Source: Gammaproteobacteria bacterium
GTDB taxonomy: Bacteria; Pseudomonadota; Gammaproteobacteria; SZUA-152
DNA length: 38,262 bases
Direction: 5' to 3'
NCBI GenBank assembly: GCA_011051755.1
Contig: DRKN01000058.1
Location: 1-38,262 of the forward strand
Position 1 is the stretch's first letter, and each line of letters opens with the position of its first letter. Positions 27,204 to 36,415 of this stretch are shown in pieces. Under the pieces are notes generated by a model, which was not told the origin of the DNA, ran no database searches, and saw only the letters and a program-made list of their open reading frames with translations. The position numbers and the translations under genes were made by a program.

Positions 27204-27758
27204 TCAGTCTCTTTTAGTTTCGGTTGTGGGCTGATTCTTCATATAACGGACAAGGTACAGGCCCTGGCCCAGCACGAAGACCAGGGTGAGGCCGGTCAGG
27301 CCGAACAGCTTGAAGTTCACCCAGGTGTCGGTGTCGAAATTGTACATGACGTACATATTGGCGAAGCCGAGAAATATAAAAAATGCCGACCAGGCCAGAT
27401 TGATGCGCGGCCAGAGGCTGGCGGGCAGTTCGATGCTGGCGCCCAGCATACGTTCGACAAGGGTTTTTTTGCCAATCAACTGGCTGCCGAGGAACACCAG
27501 CCCGAATAGCCAGTTGATCACTGTGGGCTTCCACTTGATAAAGGCCTCGTCCTGCAGGAACAGGGTCAGGCCGCCGAATACCACCAGCAGGGCTAGGGTG
27601 ATCAGGTGCATGTTTTCAAAGCGCCGGTGTTTTAGCCAGAACCCACCCACCTGCACGAAACTGGCGGCGATGGCGACCACAGTGGCGGCATAAATGCCGT
27701 ATAACTTGTAGGCAATAAAAAACAGCAGGATGGGGAAGAAGTCGTAGAGAAGTTTCAT
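27204..27758 (-). CDS. yciB: inner-membrane protein YciB (septation protein A family)
   Basis: YciB is a multi-pass inner-membrane protein linked to septum and envelope synthesis through contacts with ZipA and other cell-division factors. The 184 residues have about five hydrophobic segments, starting [20 protein letters not shown], a family hallmark, then [18 protein letters not shown] and [18 protein letters not shown] 27758 is chosen for the MKxxxDFFP start; an in-frame ATG 27 bases upstream would add MTQAVPETT. First gene of the leftward operon, divergent from rnm with 97 bases for both promoters. Confidence 0.93.
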   Translation of the reverse strand: MKLLYDFFPILLFFIAYKLYGIYAATVVAIAASFVQVGGFWLKHRRFENMHLITLALLVVFGGLTLFLQDEAFIKWKPTVINWLFGLVFLGSQLIGKKTLVERMLGASIELPASLWPRINLAWSAFFIFLGFANMYVMYNFDTDTWVNFKLFGLTGLTLVFVLGQGLYLVRYMKNQPTTETKRD

Positions 27759-27855
27759 GGTTGTCTCGGGCACCGCTTGAGTCATCGTTAACAGCCCATT
27801 AATCTACCACATTGCCGGCATTTGTCGCAGGCGGGTCTGATAAACTGTCCGGCTT

Positions 27856-28710
27856 ATGTCTATTCTCTATGATTTACACAGCCACTCCACCGCATCCGAC
27901 GGTACACTGACACCTGCGGCGTTGGTTCGGCGCGCACGCGAACAGGGCGTGAACGTACTGGCGCTGACGGATCACGATGTCACCGATGGCCTCGAGGAGG
28001 CACGCCGGGCGGCGCATGAAGCAGGCCTGCAACTGATCAATGGGGTGGAAATCTCCGTGACCTGGCATGGCGTCACCGTGCATATCGTCGGCCTGAATTT
28101 CGACCCGGCCAATGCCAGCCTGCAGGCCGGCTTGGCCGGGCTGCGCAAGTACCGTGTCTGGCGCGGTGAGGAGATCGCCCGCCGGCTGGAAAAGAAGGGC
28201 ATCCCCGATGCCCTGGAAGGGGCAAAGGCCTTCAGCAACGGGCAGATTCTCAGCCGTACTCATTTCGCGCGTTTCCTGGTGGCGCAGGGCCACGCCAAGG
28301 ATATGCGTAAGGTATTCGGCAAGTTTCTCATCCACAACCGTCCCGGCTATGTGCCCGGCGAGTGGGCGATGTTGGCGGATGCGGTGGGCTGGATTCGTGC
28401 TGCCGGTGGTCAGGCGGTGATCGCCCATCCGGCGCGCTATCGTCTCAGCGCCACCCGCCTGCGCGCCCTCATCGAGGACTTTATGGCGTGCGGTGGCGAG
28501 GTGTTGGAAGTGGTCTCCGGCAGTCACTCGGCGGGTGACGTGCAGGGCATGGCCCAGTATGCGCGACGCTATGAGTTGCTCGTCTCGCAGGGTTCGGACT
28601 ATCACGGCCCCGAGCAATCCTGGCTGGAACTGGGGAAAATGCCGCCCATGCCGGATGGCTGTACCCCGGTGTGGACGGTCTGGGACACCGGACAGGGGGC
28701 AAGCGCATGA
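27856..28710 (+). CDS. rnm: PHP-domain 5'-3' exoribonuclease / 3',5'-nucleoside bisphosphate phosphatase
   Basis: RNase AM (YciV) trims the 5' ends of rRNAs and hydrolyses 3',5'-nucleoside bisphosphates. The 284 residues contain all metal motifs of the PHP fold: DLHSHSTASDG at the N-terminus, LALTDHDVTDG, INGVEISVTW, QAVIAHPARYR and QGSDYHGPEQ. Length and motif order match E. coli Rnm. It overlaps yciO by 4 bases (ATGA). Confidence 0.93.
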   Translation: MSILYDLHSHSTASDGTLTPAALVRRAREQGVNVLALTDHDVTDGLEEARRAAHEAGLQLINGVEISVTWHGVTVHIVGLNFDPANASLQAGLAGLRKYRVWRGEEIARRLEKKGIPDALEGAKAFSNGQILSRTHFARFLVAQGHAKDMRKVFGKFLIHNRPGYVPGEWAMLADAVGWIRAAGGQAVIAHPARYRLSATRLRALIEDFMACGGEVLEVVSGSHSAGDVQGMAQYARRYELLVSQGSDYHGPEQSWLELGKMPPMPDGCTPVWTVWDTGQGASA

Positions 28711-29333
28711 GCCAGTTTTTCCAGATTCATCCCGATAATCCGCAACCACGTCTGATTGATAAGGCGGTGGAGATCATTCACCAGAGTGGGGTCATCGTCT
28801 ATCCCACTGATTCTGGTTATGCCCTGGGCTGTTGTCTGGGCGACAAGACCGCACAGGAGCGCATTCGCCGCATCCGCCAGGTGGATGACAAGCACAATTT
28901 CACCCTGGTGTGCCGTGATCTCTCCGAGCTGGCGACCTATGCCAAGGTGGACAACAGCGCCTACCGGCTGATCAAGAGCCTTACACCCGGCCCCTATACC
29001 TTCATCTTGGTGGCCAGCCGCGAGGTGCCACGCCGCCTGCAAAACCCCAAGCGCAAGACCATCGGCCTACGCGTGCCGGACAACCGTGTCGCCCAGGCCC
29101 TGCTGGAGACCCTCGGTGAGCCACTGATGAGTTCCACCCTGATCCTGCCCGGGGACAACATGCCGCTCACCGATCCCTACGATATCCGTGACACCCTGGA
29201 ACACAGCCTCGACCTGGTCATCGACGGCGGTTATTGCGGCTTCGAGCCGACCACGGTGGTGGATCTGAGCGGTGATGCGCCGGTAGTGTTGCGTGAAGGC
29301 TTGGGAGATGTCAGTGTGTTTGCCGGCTTGTGA
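28707..29333 (+). CDS. yciO: YciO, YrdC/Sua5-like threonylcarbamoyl-AMP synthase family protein
   Basis: A 208-residue member of the Sua5/YrdC/YciO family; YrdC makes threonylcarbamoyl-AMP for t6A tRNA modification, and YciO has weaker or different activity. SGVIVYPTDSGYALGC is the substrate-binding start, KHNFTLVCRDLSELATYAKV and TPGPYTFILVASREVPRR follow, and GLRVPDNRVAQALLETLGEP is conserved. The N-terminal HPDNPQPRLIDKAVEI favours YciO over YrdC. Translationally coupled to rnm. In many relatives genes for a site-2 protease, trpS and scpA follow; here repeats do. Confidence 0.92.
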   Translation: MSQFFQIHPDNPQPRLIDKAVEIIHQSGVIVYPTDSGYALGCCLGDKTAQERIRRIRQVDDKHNFTLVCRDLSELATYAKVDNSAYRLIKSLTPGPYTFILVASREVPRRLQNPKRKTIGLRVPDNRVAQALLETLGEPLMSSTLILPGDNMPLTDPYDIRDTLEHSLDLVIDGGYCGFEPTTVVDLSGDAPVVLREGLGDVSVFAGL

Positions 29334-29351
29334 TGCTGGATGCCTGGTAGT

Positions 29352-29378
29352 ACTCCGTCAATATAACCTTGACGGAGT
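29352..29378 (+). other. perfect 10-bp hairpin just after yciO
   Basis: ACTCCGTCAA (29352-29361) pairs perfectly with TTGACGGAGT (29369-29378), 19 bases after the yciO stop. No T-run follows, so it may protect the mRNA 3' end rather than terminate. Confidence 0.6.
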
Positions 29379-29395
29379 GGCGCAAAAACAAAGCT

Positions 29396-29432
29396 CAACC
29401 ACCATCCGCTGAAGTGGGTCGGTTGGTTTTTT
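29396..29432 (+). terminator. Rho-independent terminator of the rnm-yciO transcript
   Basis: CAACC 29396-29400 pairs with GGTTG 29421-29425, an inner ATCC/GGGT stem completes it, and six T residues follow at 29427-29432. Confidence 0.6.
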
Positions 29433-29857
29433 AAGCCCCGCCCAGAACGTGATAACGCCAACGATGCGGTTCGCTACCGTTCACCAGCATCCTACAGAGA
29501 CGACCGAAACAACGTGCCTTCACATGCACCTTCAACAACCCATACAACAAGCGGCACGGATAAAATCTGACCGCCTAAAGGCGATGGTTTTAACCTTAAA
29601 ACGGCACGAATAAAACAAAGCTGTTTTCCTTGTATGGCAGGAGACGAAGACAATTAACGAGCAGGAATCCCGGATTGATTTCCTCTTATCATTCCGCTGC
29701 TGGCCGGAATCCGGGAAATTCAGGGCACTGGATCCCGCTTTTCGTTGGGATGACGAAGGATTTTCCCTGATTAATCGAAGCCACTTTAAGTTTTGCTTCA
29801 GATTCGGCGCCTATTCTTCTCGTCGTGAAAACCGTCTTTAACCATCAGATGAGAGCC
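29433..29857. repeat. repeat-rich gap before the efflux operon
   Basis: No gene is credible here. Near 29460-29495 is a degenerate GCGGTTCGC...CACC...GCATCCTAC-type intergenic repeat. Between about 29665 and 29755 are two units of the CATTCCGG...CCGGAATCC / GGATCCCGC...GGGATGACG type, also seen at 35740. CAGAACGTGATAACG (29447-29461) also occurs at about 14788. A clear promoter for the efflux operon was not found, although TTGCTTCAG around 29795 may be part of one. Confidence 0.5.
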
Positions 29858-31069
29858 ATGTACAAATTTTCCCTAAAACCCCTCCTGTTGGCGGCCCTGC
29901 TTGGCACGGCCCCGCCGGTGTTTGCTGCGCCAAACCTGGGCGAGGCGATCCAGGCCGCCGTGCAACGGCATCCCCAGTTTCAGCAGGCCGCCAGTGAGCG
30001 GGCGCTGGGCAAGGGCTACCGGCAGCAGGCCGACAGCTGGCTGGGCGGTGATCCTTCCGCCAGCCTGAGCTACTACTCCGACCGGGTCGGCAGTGACAAT
30101 GGCTACCGGGAAATGGAGGCCGCCGTTTCCCTGCCGTTGTGGATGCCCGGTCAACGTGATGCCAGACAGAACCTGGCGCAGGCCATCAGTGCACAGGCCG
30201 ATGCCAGCATGGCTTTGCTGCGCTGGCAGGTCGCGGGTGAAGTGCTGGAGTTGATCTGGTCCTTGCGTCTGGTCGCCAGCGACGAAGAACTGGCCGATGC
30301 CCAGTGGGCCTCGGCGCGGCAACTGGAAAAGGCGGTCGAGCGCCGCGTCGGGGCGGGCGAGCTGGCGCGTGCCGATTTGTTGATGGTGCAGCAGGACAGC
30401 CTGAGCCGCGAAGTGGAGCACGAAAATACCCGCATGGCGCGGGATTCAGCCACCGCCGCCTGGCAGGCCTATACCGGTCTGGCCGAGGTGCCGGCGCTAC
30501 CGGCCGGTCAGCTCCCGCTGGAAAAAAACCTGGGTATCTCCCACCCCCTGCTGCAGCGTGAGCAGCTGCGTGTCGCACAGATGACGGCGCGCCGTAATGA
30601 CAGCCGCCGGCAGCGCCAGTCGGCCCCCGAGGTGACCCTTTATGCCAAGCGGGATCGTGGCTCAGCCGCGGACTCCTTCGGCAATTCCCTCGGTGCGGAG
30701 ATCAGCCTGCCCTTCGGCAGCAAATACAGCACTGCGCCGCAGGTGGCGGAGAGCGAAGCGGCGCTGGCCCGGGCCCGCATGGGACTGGCAGCGGCAAAAC
30801 GGCGGCTCGAACTGAAGCAGGTGCGGATCGATCAGGAACTGCAACGCAGTCAAAAGGCCCTGGCTCTGGCCGAGCGGCAGAGCCAACTGGCGGATACCCG
30901 CATGAGCATGAACCAGCGCGCCTTCGACCTCGGCGAGAGTGATTTATTTCTACTGTTGCAGGCGCGCAGCCAGGCCGCCGCCGCGGCACGCAATCTGACC
31001 CGTACCCGTATTGAATATCAGCGTGCCGTGAGCCGCTACAACCACCTTTTGGGAGAAATTCCGCAATGA
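29858..31069 (+). CDS. TolC-like outer-membrane factor of a heavy-metal RND efflux system
   Basis: The outer-membrane channel subunit of the CzcCBA/CusCBA type. The 403 residues start with a signal peptide (MYKFSLKPLLLAALLGTAPP, then VFAAP) and continue with two TolC-type repeats of long helices (LGEAIQAAVQRHPQFQQAAS; QLADTRMSMNQRAFDLGESD, then LFLLLQARSQ). ATG 29858 gives the cleanest signal peptide; in-frame starts at 29849 and 29825 exist, none with a strong ribosome site. No lipobox is evident, unlike CusC/OprM. Its 3' end overlaps the adaptor gene by 4 bases. Confidence 0.88.
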   Translation: MYKFSLKPLLLAALLGTAPPVFAAPNLGEAIQAAVQRHPQFQQAASERALGKGYRQQADSWLGGDPSASLSYYSDRVGSDNGYREMEAAVSLPLWMPGQRDARQNLAQAISAQADASMALLRWQVAGEVLELIWSLRLVASDEELADAQWASARQLEKAVERRVGAGELARADLLMVQQDSLSREVEHENTRMARDSATAAWQAYTGLAEVPALPAGQLPLEKNLGISHPLLQREQLRVAQMTARRNDSRRQRQSAPEVTLYAKRDRGSAADSFGNSLGAEISLPFGSKYSTAPQVAESEAALARARMGLAAAKRRLELKQVRIDQELQRSQKALALAERQSQLADTRMSMNQRAFDLGESDLFLLLQARSQAAAAARNLTRTRIEYQRAVSRYNHLLGEIPQ

Positions 31070-32163
31070 TGACCCTGTCACGTAATGCCATTCTGCTGTT
31101 TGCCGTGGCGCTGGGCGGTAGCCCCCTGTTGGCCGCAGACCTGATTCCCATGAGCCAGGAGCAGCGTCAGGCCATGGGCATGCGCACGGCGCCGGTGGTG
31201 GTGGCGACCCAATCGTGGAGCGTGGCCTATCCAGCCCAGGTACAGGTGCCTACCGCCCAGTTGCGCGTGGTCAGCACTCCCCTCAGCGGCCTGTTGGAAA
31301 GCCTGCTGGTGGCCGAGGGCGATGCGGTGAAACAGGGGCAGGCGCTGGCGTCGATACTCAGTCCCGAATTGCTCAGCCTGCAACGCAGTTATTTACAGGC
31401 CCTCAGTCAGTTGGATCTGGCCCGTTCCGACTGGGAACGTGATCGCCAGCTGCTGGAGGAGGGTATCATCGCCGAACGTCGTTACCAGACTACCCATGCC
31501 CACTACGTGCAGGTGCGCACCGAGGTGGAGCAGGGCCGGCAGACCCTGCAACTGGCGGGGATGGATCGCAGTGCCCTGAAGCGCCTTGCCGAGGCGCGTC
31601 AGCTCTCCGGTACCCTGACGGTGCGTTCGCCCCTCGATGGTGTGGTGCTGGAGCGCATAGCGACGCCGGGACAGCGTCTCAATGCCCTCGATCCCCTGTA
31701 CCGCATCGGCCGCTTGAAGCCGCTCTGGCTGGAAATCCATGTACCGCTGGAGCGCCTGTCGCAGATTGCCATGGGCAGCACGGTGCGTGTGACGGCACCT
31801 GCGGTCGAGGGCAGGGTGATCACCATTGGCCGCATGGTGCACGGCGCCGACCAGGGCGTGCTGGTGCGTGCCGAGGTCAATGCCGGGGCGGAACGCCTGC
31901 ACCCGGGGCAATTCATCGAGGTGGAACTGGCCAGTGGCCGTGCCGGGCATCATTACCGCATTCCCCTCGGCGCCCTGGTTCGCCAGGGGGGCAAGGCCTG
32001 GGTATTCGTCGCCCGTGACACGGGTTTCCTCGCCATGCCGGTGACCATCCGCGCAGAGGAGAGCAATGCGGTGGTGGTCAGTGCCGACCTGCAGCCGGGT
32101 GACCAGGTGGTGATGGCCGGCACCGCCGCGCTCAAGGCGGCCTGGCTGGAAGGAGCGGAATAA
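31066..32163 (+). CDS. RND efflux periplasmic adaptor (membrane fusion protein), CzcB/CusB-like
   Basis: Links the inner-membrane pump to the outer-membrane factor. The 365 residues have a signal peptide (LLFAVALGGSPLLAAD), a lipoyl/barrel-sandwich half-motif (STPLSGLLESLLVAEGDAVK), a helical hairpin (LLSLQRSYLQALSQLDLARS), the second half-motif (TLTVRSPLDGVVLERIATPG) and a beta-barrel domain. There is no Met- or His-rich N-terminal metal site like that in CusB. It overlaps both neighbours (ATGA and TAATG), so it is translated with them. Confidence 0.9.
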   Translation: MMTLSRNAILLFAVALGGSPLLAADLIPMSQEQRQAMGMRTAPVVVATQSWSVAYPAQVQVPTAQLRVVSTPLSGLLESLLVAEGDAVKQGQALASILSPELLSLQRSYLQALSQLDLARSDWERDRQLLEEGIIAERRYQTTHAHYVQVRTEVEQGRQTLQLAGMDRSALKRLAEARQLSGTLTVRSPLDGVVLERIATPGQRLNALDPLYRIGRLKPLWLEIHVPLERLSQIAMGSTVRVTAPAVEGRVITIGRMVHGADQGVLVRAEVNAGAERLHPGQFIEVELASGRAGHHYRIPLGALVRQGGKAWVFVARDTGFLAMPVTIRAEESNAVVVSADLQPGDQVVMAGTAALKAAWLEGAE

Positions 32164-35100
32164 TGTTTGCGCGCCTGATCCAATTCGCCCTCACTCAGCG
32201 CCTGTTGATGTTATTGGTCGCCCTGCTGCTGATCGGTGGTGGCTGGATGGCCTTTCAAAAAACCCCCATCGATGCCTTTCCCGATGTTTCCAGCACCCAG
32301 GTAAAAATCATCATCAAGGCCGCCGGCATGACGCCGGAAGAGGTGGAGGCGCGCATCACCGCGCCGGTAGAGGTGGAGATGTTGGGCATCCCGCACATGG
32401 TCATGTTGCGTTCGGTGGCCAAGTACGCCCTCACCGATATCACCGTCGATTTCGAGGAAGGGACGGATATCTATTGGGCACGCCAGCAGGTGGCGGAGCG
32501 CCTCGGCGCCATCTGGGCCGATCTGCCAGCGGATATCAGCGGCGGCATGGCGCCCATGACCACGCCGCTGGGCGAGATGTTCATGTTTACCATCGAAGGT
32601 GGTGGTCTGTCGCTGATCGAACACCGTGATCTGCTCGACTGGGTGATTCGTCCCGCCCTGCGCACCGTGCCCGGAGTGGCCGATGTCAATGCCCTCGGCG
32701 GCAAGGCGCGCACCTATGAAGTGGTGCCGGATCAGGCCCGCCTGCTGGCGCGTGGCATCAGTGCCCTGCAATTGCAGCAGGCCCTGCGCGACAACAACCG
32801 CAACGACGGCGCCGGGCGTCTCAACGATGGTGAGGAAGTGTTACTGGTGCGCACCGAAGGCGCCATTCAGACCCTGGACGACGTGCGCGCCATCGTCGTG
32901 CGCGCCGATATGCAGCAACCGGTGCGGGTGGCCGATGTGGCCGAGGTGCGCATTGGCTCGCTGACCCGCTACGGCGCCGTCACCCACGACGGCAAAGGCG
33001 AAGTGGTGCAAGGCCTGGTGCTGGGGTTGCGCGGTGCCAATGCCCGCGAGGTGGTGGCCGGCATCCACCGCAAACTGGACGAATTGCGCCCCGGCTTGCC
33101 AGCGGGTGTGGAGGTCAACGTCTTCTATGATCGCGGCCAACTGGTGGATCGCGCCGTGGGTACCGTCACCAGCGCCCTCGGTGAGGCCATCGTGTTCGTG
33201 CTGATCTTGCTGGTGCTGTTTCTCGGCGACCTGCGTGCGGCGTTGACCGTGGCGCTAGTGTTGCCATTGGCGGCGCTGGTGACCTTTATCTTCATGTACC
33301 TGTTCGGCATGTCGGCCAACCTCATGTCCCTCGGTGGCCTGGCCATCGCCATCGGCATGCTGGTGGATGCCGCCGTGGTGGTGGTGGAGAACGTGGTCAG
33401 CCATCTGTCGCGCGAAAAGGGCCGCCGTCTGCCGCGCCTGCACCTGATTTTTCGCGCGGTGCGTGAAGTCGCCGTCCCCATGGTTTCGGGCATTACCATT
33501 ATTATCATCGTCTTCCTGCCCCTGCTGACCTTGCAGGGCCTGGAAGGCAAGCTGTTTTCGCCAGTGGCGCTGACCATCGTCTTTGCCCTGTCCGGCTCAC
33601 TGCTACTGTCGCTGACGGTCATTCCGGTGCTGGCCTCCTTTCTGCTGGGCAAGGTGGCGCACGGCGATCCGTGGTTGGTGCGGCAGATGCTGAGACTTTA
33701 CATGCCGGTGCTGGACTGGTCTTTTCGTCACAGCCGTGCCGTGTTCGGCATCGCCCTGCTGGCCATGCTGGCGGCTGCCGCACTGTACACCCAGGTGGGC
33801 AAGACCTTCATGCCGACCATGGACGAAGGCAACATGATCGTGCAGCTGGAAAAACTGCCGTCCATCAGTCTGGAAGAATCCCTCGCCATCGACACTCGCT
33901 TCCAACAGGTGCTGATGAAACGGGTGCCGGAGGTGGTGGGCGTGGTGTCACGCACCGGCTCCGATGAGCTGGGTCTGGATCCCATGGGGCTCAATGATAC
34001 CGACAGTTTTCTGATCCTCAAGCCGCACGAGGAGTGGACGGTGCCCGGCACGGCGGCGCTGATGGAAAACATCCGCGCCGTAATGGCCGATTTTCCCGGA
34101 GTCACCTTCGCCTTCACCCAACCCATCGAAATGCGCGTCGATGAGATGCTCACCGGCGTGCGCGGCGATCTGGCGATCAAGATTTTTGGCGAAGACCCGG
34201 AGGATCTCAACCGTACTGCCGATGCCATCGTCAGGGTGGTGCAGAGCATCGAGGGCACGGAGGAGGTCTACACGCCGCGTAACGAAGGCGCGCAGTACTA
34301 CCGGCTGGTGGTGGATCGGCTTGCCGCCGGGCGTCTCGGCCTCAGTGTGGAAGAGCTGGAGGATCTGCTGCGCACGCAGATCGAGGGTATGCAGGTGGGC
34401 ACGGTATATCAGGGCATCCGCCGTATTCCGCTGGTGATCCGCGGTGCGCAGAACCTGCGCGATTCACCCAGTGGTTTTGCCGGTCAGCATATCGTGCTGA
34501 GCGACGGCCGCCGCGTGCGTCTGGCCGACATCGTCCACATCGAGCGCAGCGAGGGCCCGGTGATGGTCAAACGCGAGCGCGCCAAGCGCATGGCAGTGGT
34601 GGTGGCTAGCGTTTCCGGGCGCGACCTGGTCGGCTTCGTCGAAGAGGCGAAGGCACGCGTCGGCGGTGAGATCAAACTGCCCACTGGCTACTACCTGGAG
34701 TGGGGCGGTCAGTTCGAAAACCAGCAGCGTGCGGCCACCCGTCTGGCCATTGTGGTGCCGGTGGCCCTGGGGCTGATTTTCCTCATTTTGTTCACCACCT
34801 TCCGCTCCCTGCGCCAGGCGGTGCTGGTGCTGACCAATATCCCCTTCGCCATGATCGGCGGCGTGGTCGCCCTGTGGCTGACCGGTGAGTACCTGTCCGT
34901 GCCGGCCTCCGTGGGTTTCATTGCCCTGCTGGGTATCGCGGTGCTCAACGGTGTGGTGATGGTGACCTATTTCAATCAGCTGCTGGCCCTGGGACAGGAT
35001 ATCGGCACGGTGGTCATCGAAGGCGCCCGGCGTCGATTGCGCCCGGTGATGATGACCGCCACCATCGCCGCCTTTGGTCTGGTGCCGCTGCTGTTCGCCA

Positions 35101-35267
35101 GCGGCCCCGGTTCCGAGATCCAGCGTCCGCTGGCCATCGTGGTGATCGGCGGGCTGGTCAGCTCCACCCTGCTGACCCTGATCCTGCTGCCCATCCTTTA
35201 CCGCCGCTTCGGCACCGTGCGTGAGCCCGCTAGCGATCATTCCGCCACCAAGCCTCAGGAAGCCTGA
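32163..35267 (+). CDS. CzcA/CusA-family heavy-metal RND efflux pump
   Basis: The proton-driven inner-membrane pump of the tripartite system. The 1034 residues show the RND layout: helix 1 (LMLLVALLLIGGGWMAFQ), KTPIDAFPDVSSTQVKI, DFEEGTDIYWARQQVAERL (the heavy-metal-efflux signature) and the helix-4 motif AIAIGMLVDAAVVVVENVV. The helix-4 residues resemble CusA (IAxGxMVDAA) more than the IDFG...D of CzcA, yet SRTGSDELGLDPMGLNDTDS is CzcA-like and the CusA methionine relay is not evident, so the metal cannot be assigned. Start shares one base with the adaptor stop. Confidence 0.92.
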   Translation: MFARLIQFALTQRLLMLLVALLLIGGGWMAFQKTPIDAFPDVSSTQVKIIIKAAGMTPEEVEARITAPVEVEMLGIPHMVMLRSVAKYALTDITVDFEEGTDIYWARQQVAERLGAIWADLPADISGGMAPMTTPLGEMFMFTIEGGGLSLIEHRDLLDWVIRPALRTVPGVADVNALGGKARTYEVVPDQARLLARGISALQLQQALRDNNRNDGAGRLNDGEEVLLVRTEGAIQTLDDVRAIVVRADMQQPVRVADVAEVRIGSLTRYGAVTHDGKGEVVQGLVLGLRGANAREVVAGIHRKLDELRPGLPAGVEVNVFYDRGQLVDRAVGTVTSALGEAIVFVLILLVLFLGDLRAALTVALVLPLAALVTFIFMYLFGMSANLMSLGGLAIAIGMLVDAAVVVVENVVSHLSREKGRRLPRLHLIFRAVREVAVPMVSGITIIIIVFLPLLTLQGLEGKLFSPVALTIVFALSGSLLLSLTVIPVLASFLLGKVAHGDPWLVRQMLRLYMPVLDWSFRHSRAVFGIALLAMLAAAALYTQVGKTFMPTMDEGNMIVQLEKLPSISLEESLAIDTRFQQVLMKRVPEVVGVVSRTGSDELGLDPMGLNDTDSFLILKPHEEWTVPGTAALMENIRAVMADFPGVTFAFTQPIEMRVDEMLTGVRGDLAIKIFGEDPEDLNRTADAIVRVVQSIEGTEEVYTPRNEGAQYYRLVVDRLAAGRLGLSVEELEDLLRTQIEGMQVGTVYQGIRRIPLVIRGAQNLRDSPSGFAGQHIVLSDGRRVRLADIVHIERSEGPVMVKRERAKRMAVVVASVSGRDLVGFVEEAKARVGGEIKLPTGYYLEWGGQFENQQRAATRLAIVVPVALGLIFLILFTTFRSLRQAVLVLTNIPFAMIGGVVALWLTGEYLSVPASVGFIALLGIAVLNGVVMVTYFNQLLALGQDIGTVVIEGARRRLRPVMMTATIAAFGLVPLLFASGPGSEIQRPLAIVVIGGLVSSTLLTLILLPILYRRFGTVREPASDHSATKPQEA

Positions 35268-35268
35268 C

Positions 35269-35577
35269 ATGAGTGATACCGAACTGACCCTGCTTTCCCT
35301 GGTGGTCTCACCGATGATCGAAGACAGCCTGGTGGACTGGTTGCTGGCGCGTGACGAAGTCCCCGGCTTTACCAGTGCCGCGGTCAACGGCCATGGCAGC
35401 TCCGCCCATTCCATGAGCCTCGCCGAGCAGGTCTCCGGCCGCCGCCGGCAGGTGTTGTTTCAACTTCATCTGCCGGCGCTACAGGCGCAGTCACTGGTGA
35501 CGGCGTTGAAACGGGATTTTGGTGACAGCGGCATCCACTACTGGTTGGTGCCGCTGCTGGCCTGCGGGCATTTATAG
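35269..35577 (+). CDS. DUF3240 family protein
   Basis: A 102-residue soluble protein one base after the pump gene. The sequence (SLVVSPMIEDSLVDWLLAR, then VPGFTSAAVNGHGSSAHSMS, then LAEQVSGRRRQVLFQLHLP) fits DUF3240 (PF11582), a PII/CutA-like fold commonly encoded at the end of CzcCBA-type operons. No signal peptide, so cytoplasmic. The role is unknown; a metal- or ligand-sensing regulator of the pump is plausible from fold and context. Confidence 0.85.
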   Translation: MSDTELTLLSLVVSPMIEDSLVDWLLARDEVPGFTSAAVNGHGSSAHSMSLAEQVSGRRRQVLFQLHLPALQAQSLVTALKRDFGDSGIHYWLVPLLACGHL

Positions 35578-35739
35578 CGTATTTGGGGCGGAGAGGCGGT
35601 TTCCCACGCCTGCTTTCAGATGGGTATATTTCACTGCTGTCCCGTTAGCAGGCGATTGCCGTGTTGCAAACGCCGGGTTTGCGGGGGGAGCCGCCTGCTT
35701 GAGGGTGTTTTTGAGACATGCATTCGGACAACCCCTCTA

Positions 35740-35768
35740 CGTCATTCCGGGCTTGACCCGGAATCCAG
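35740..35768. repeat. CATTCCGGG palindromic repeat after the efflux operon
   Basis: ATTCCGGG (35744-35751) pairs with CCCGGAAT (35757-35764). The unit CGTCATTCCGGGCTTGACCC and its complement is a widespread intergenic repeat; related units lie near 29665-29755. The remainder of 35578-35880 holds no gene I can support. Confidence 0.75.
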
Positions 35769-35882
35769 TGGTTTCAATGTAACCGCCAAATTAACCACGC
35801 ACTGTTCAAGCTATCGTGATGGTCAATAATGGGTTTTCCAACAAAGGAGAAGCAAGCATGACCGGCACGAGATTCGTGACGG

Positions 35883-36415
35883 TAAAAAATTGTCAAACGG
35901 ACGATCGCCAATCTCTCTTCCCTGAGTCTTGAGCAGGCCCAGCTCATTCGACAAGGCTTAAAGGGTGAACCGCTGGCGGCGCCGGAAGCGTGTTTTGATA
36001 TCGTGGACTCCAGGAATCATGGTGACGTTGAGGCGGTACTGCTAACCCTGAGAAAGCTGGGGTTTGGCGGCCTGATCGCTAGTCGCGGCAGTAAAGAGCG
36101 AGACCGGGTGGTTGCCATGGTGGCCTCCCGAATACTGAATCCCGAAAGCAAGTTAGCCTTTTCTCGTAGCTGGGAGAACTCTACGCTCGGGGAAACGCTG
36201 GGCATTGAAGGCACCTGCGAGGACGATCTTTATGCGGCCATGGATTGGCTGTATGAACGCCAGGACATCATCGAGAAAAAGCTGGCTAAACGACACCTGA
36301 AACCCGGTGATCACGTCTTGTATGACTTGTCTTCCAGCTATTTTGAAGGCCAGCAGTGCCCGCTGGGCAAGCGCGGCTATAGCCGAGACCAGAAAAAAGC
36401 AAGTTGCAGGTTAAT
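35883..36415 (+). pseudogene. IS1634-family transposase, broken and interrupted by an ISNCY element
   Basis: From 35895 the frame reads KRTIANLSSLSLEQAQLIRQ, later GSKERDRVVAMVASRILNPE and HVLYDLSSSYFEGQQCPLGK, then RGYSRD, typical of the N-terminal half of IS1634-type transposases. A TAA at 35883-35885 in the same frame shows that the 5' end has an indel near 35888-35894. At 36398-36402 a G is missing, because GKLQVNY should follow KK and reads so in the next frame. The gene stops at the ISNCY left end (36416). The C-terminal half would lie beyond the window. At least two lesions plus an insertion make it inactive. Confidence 0.8.
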
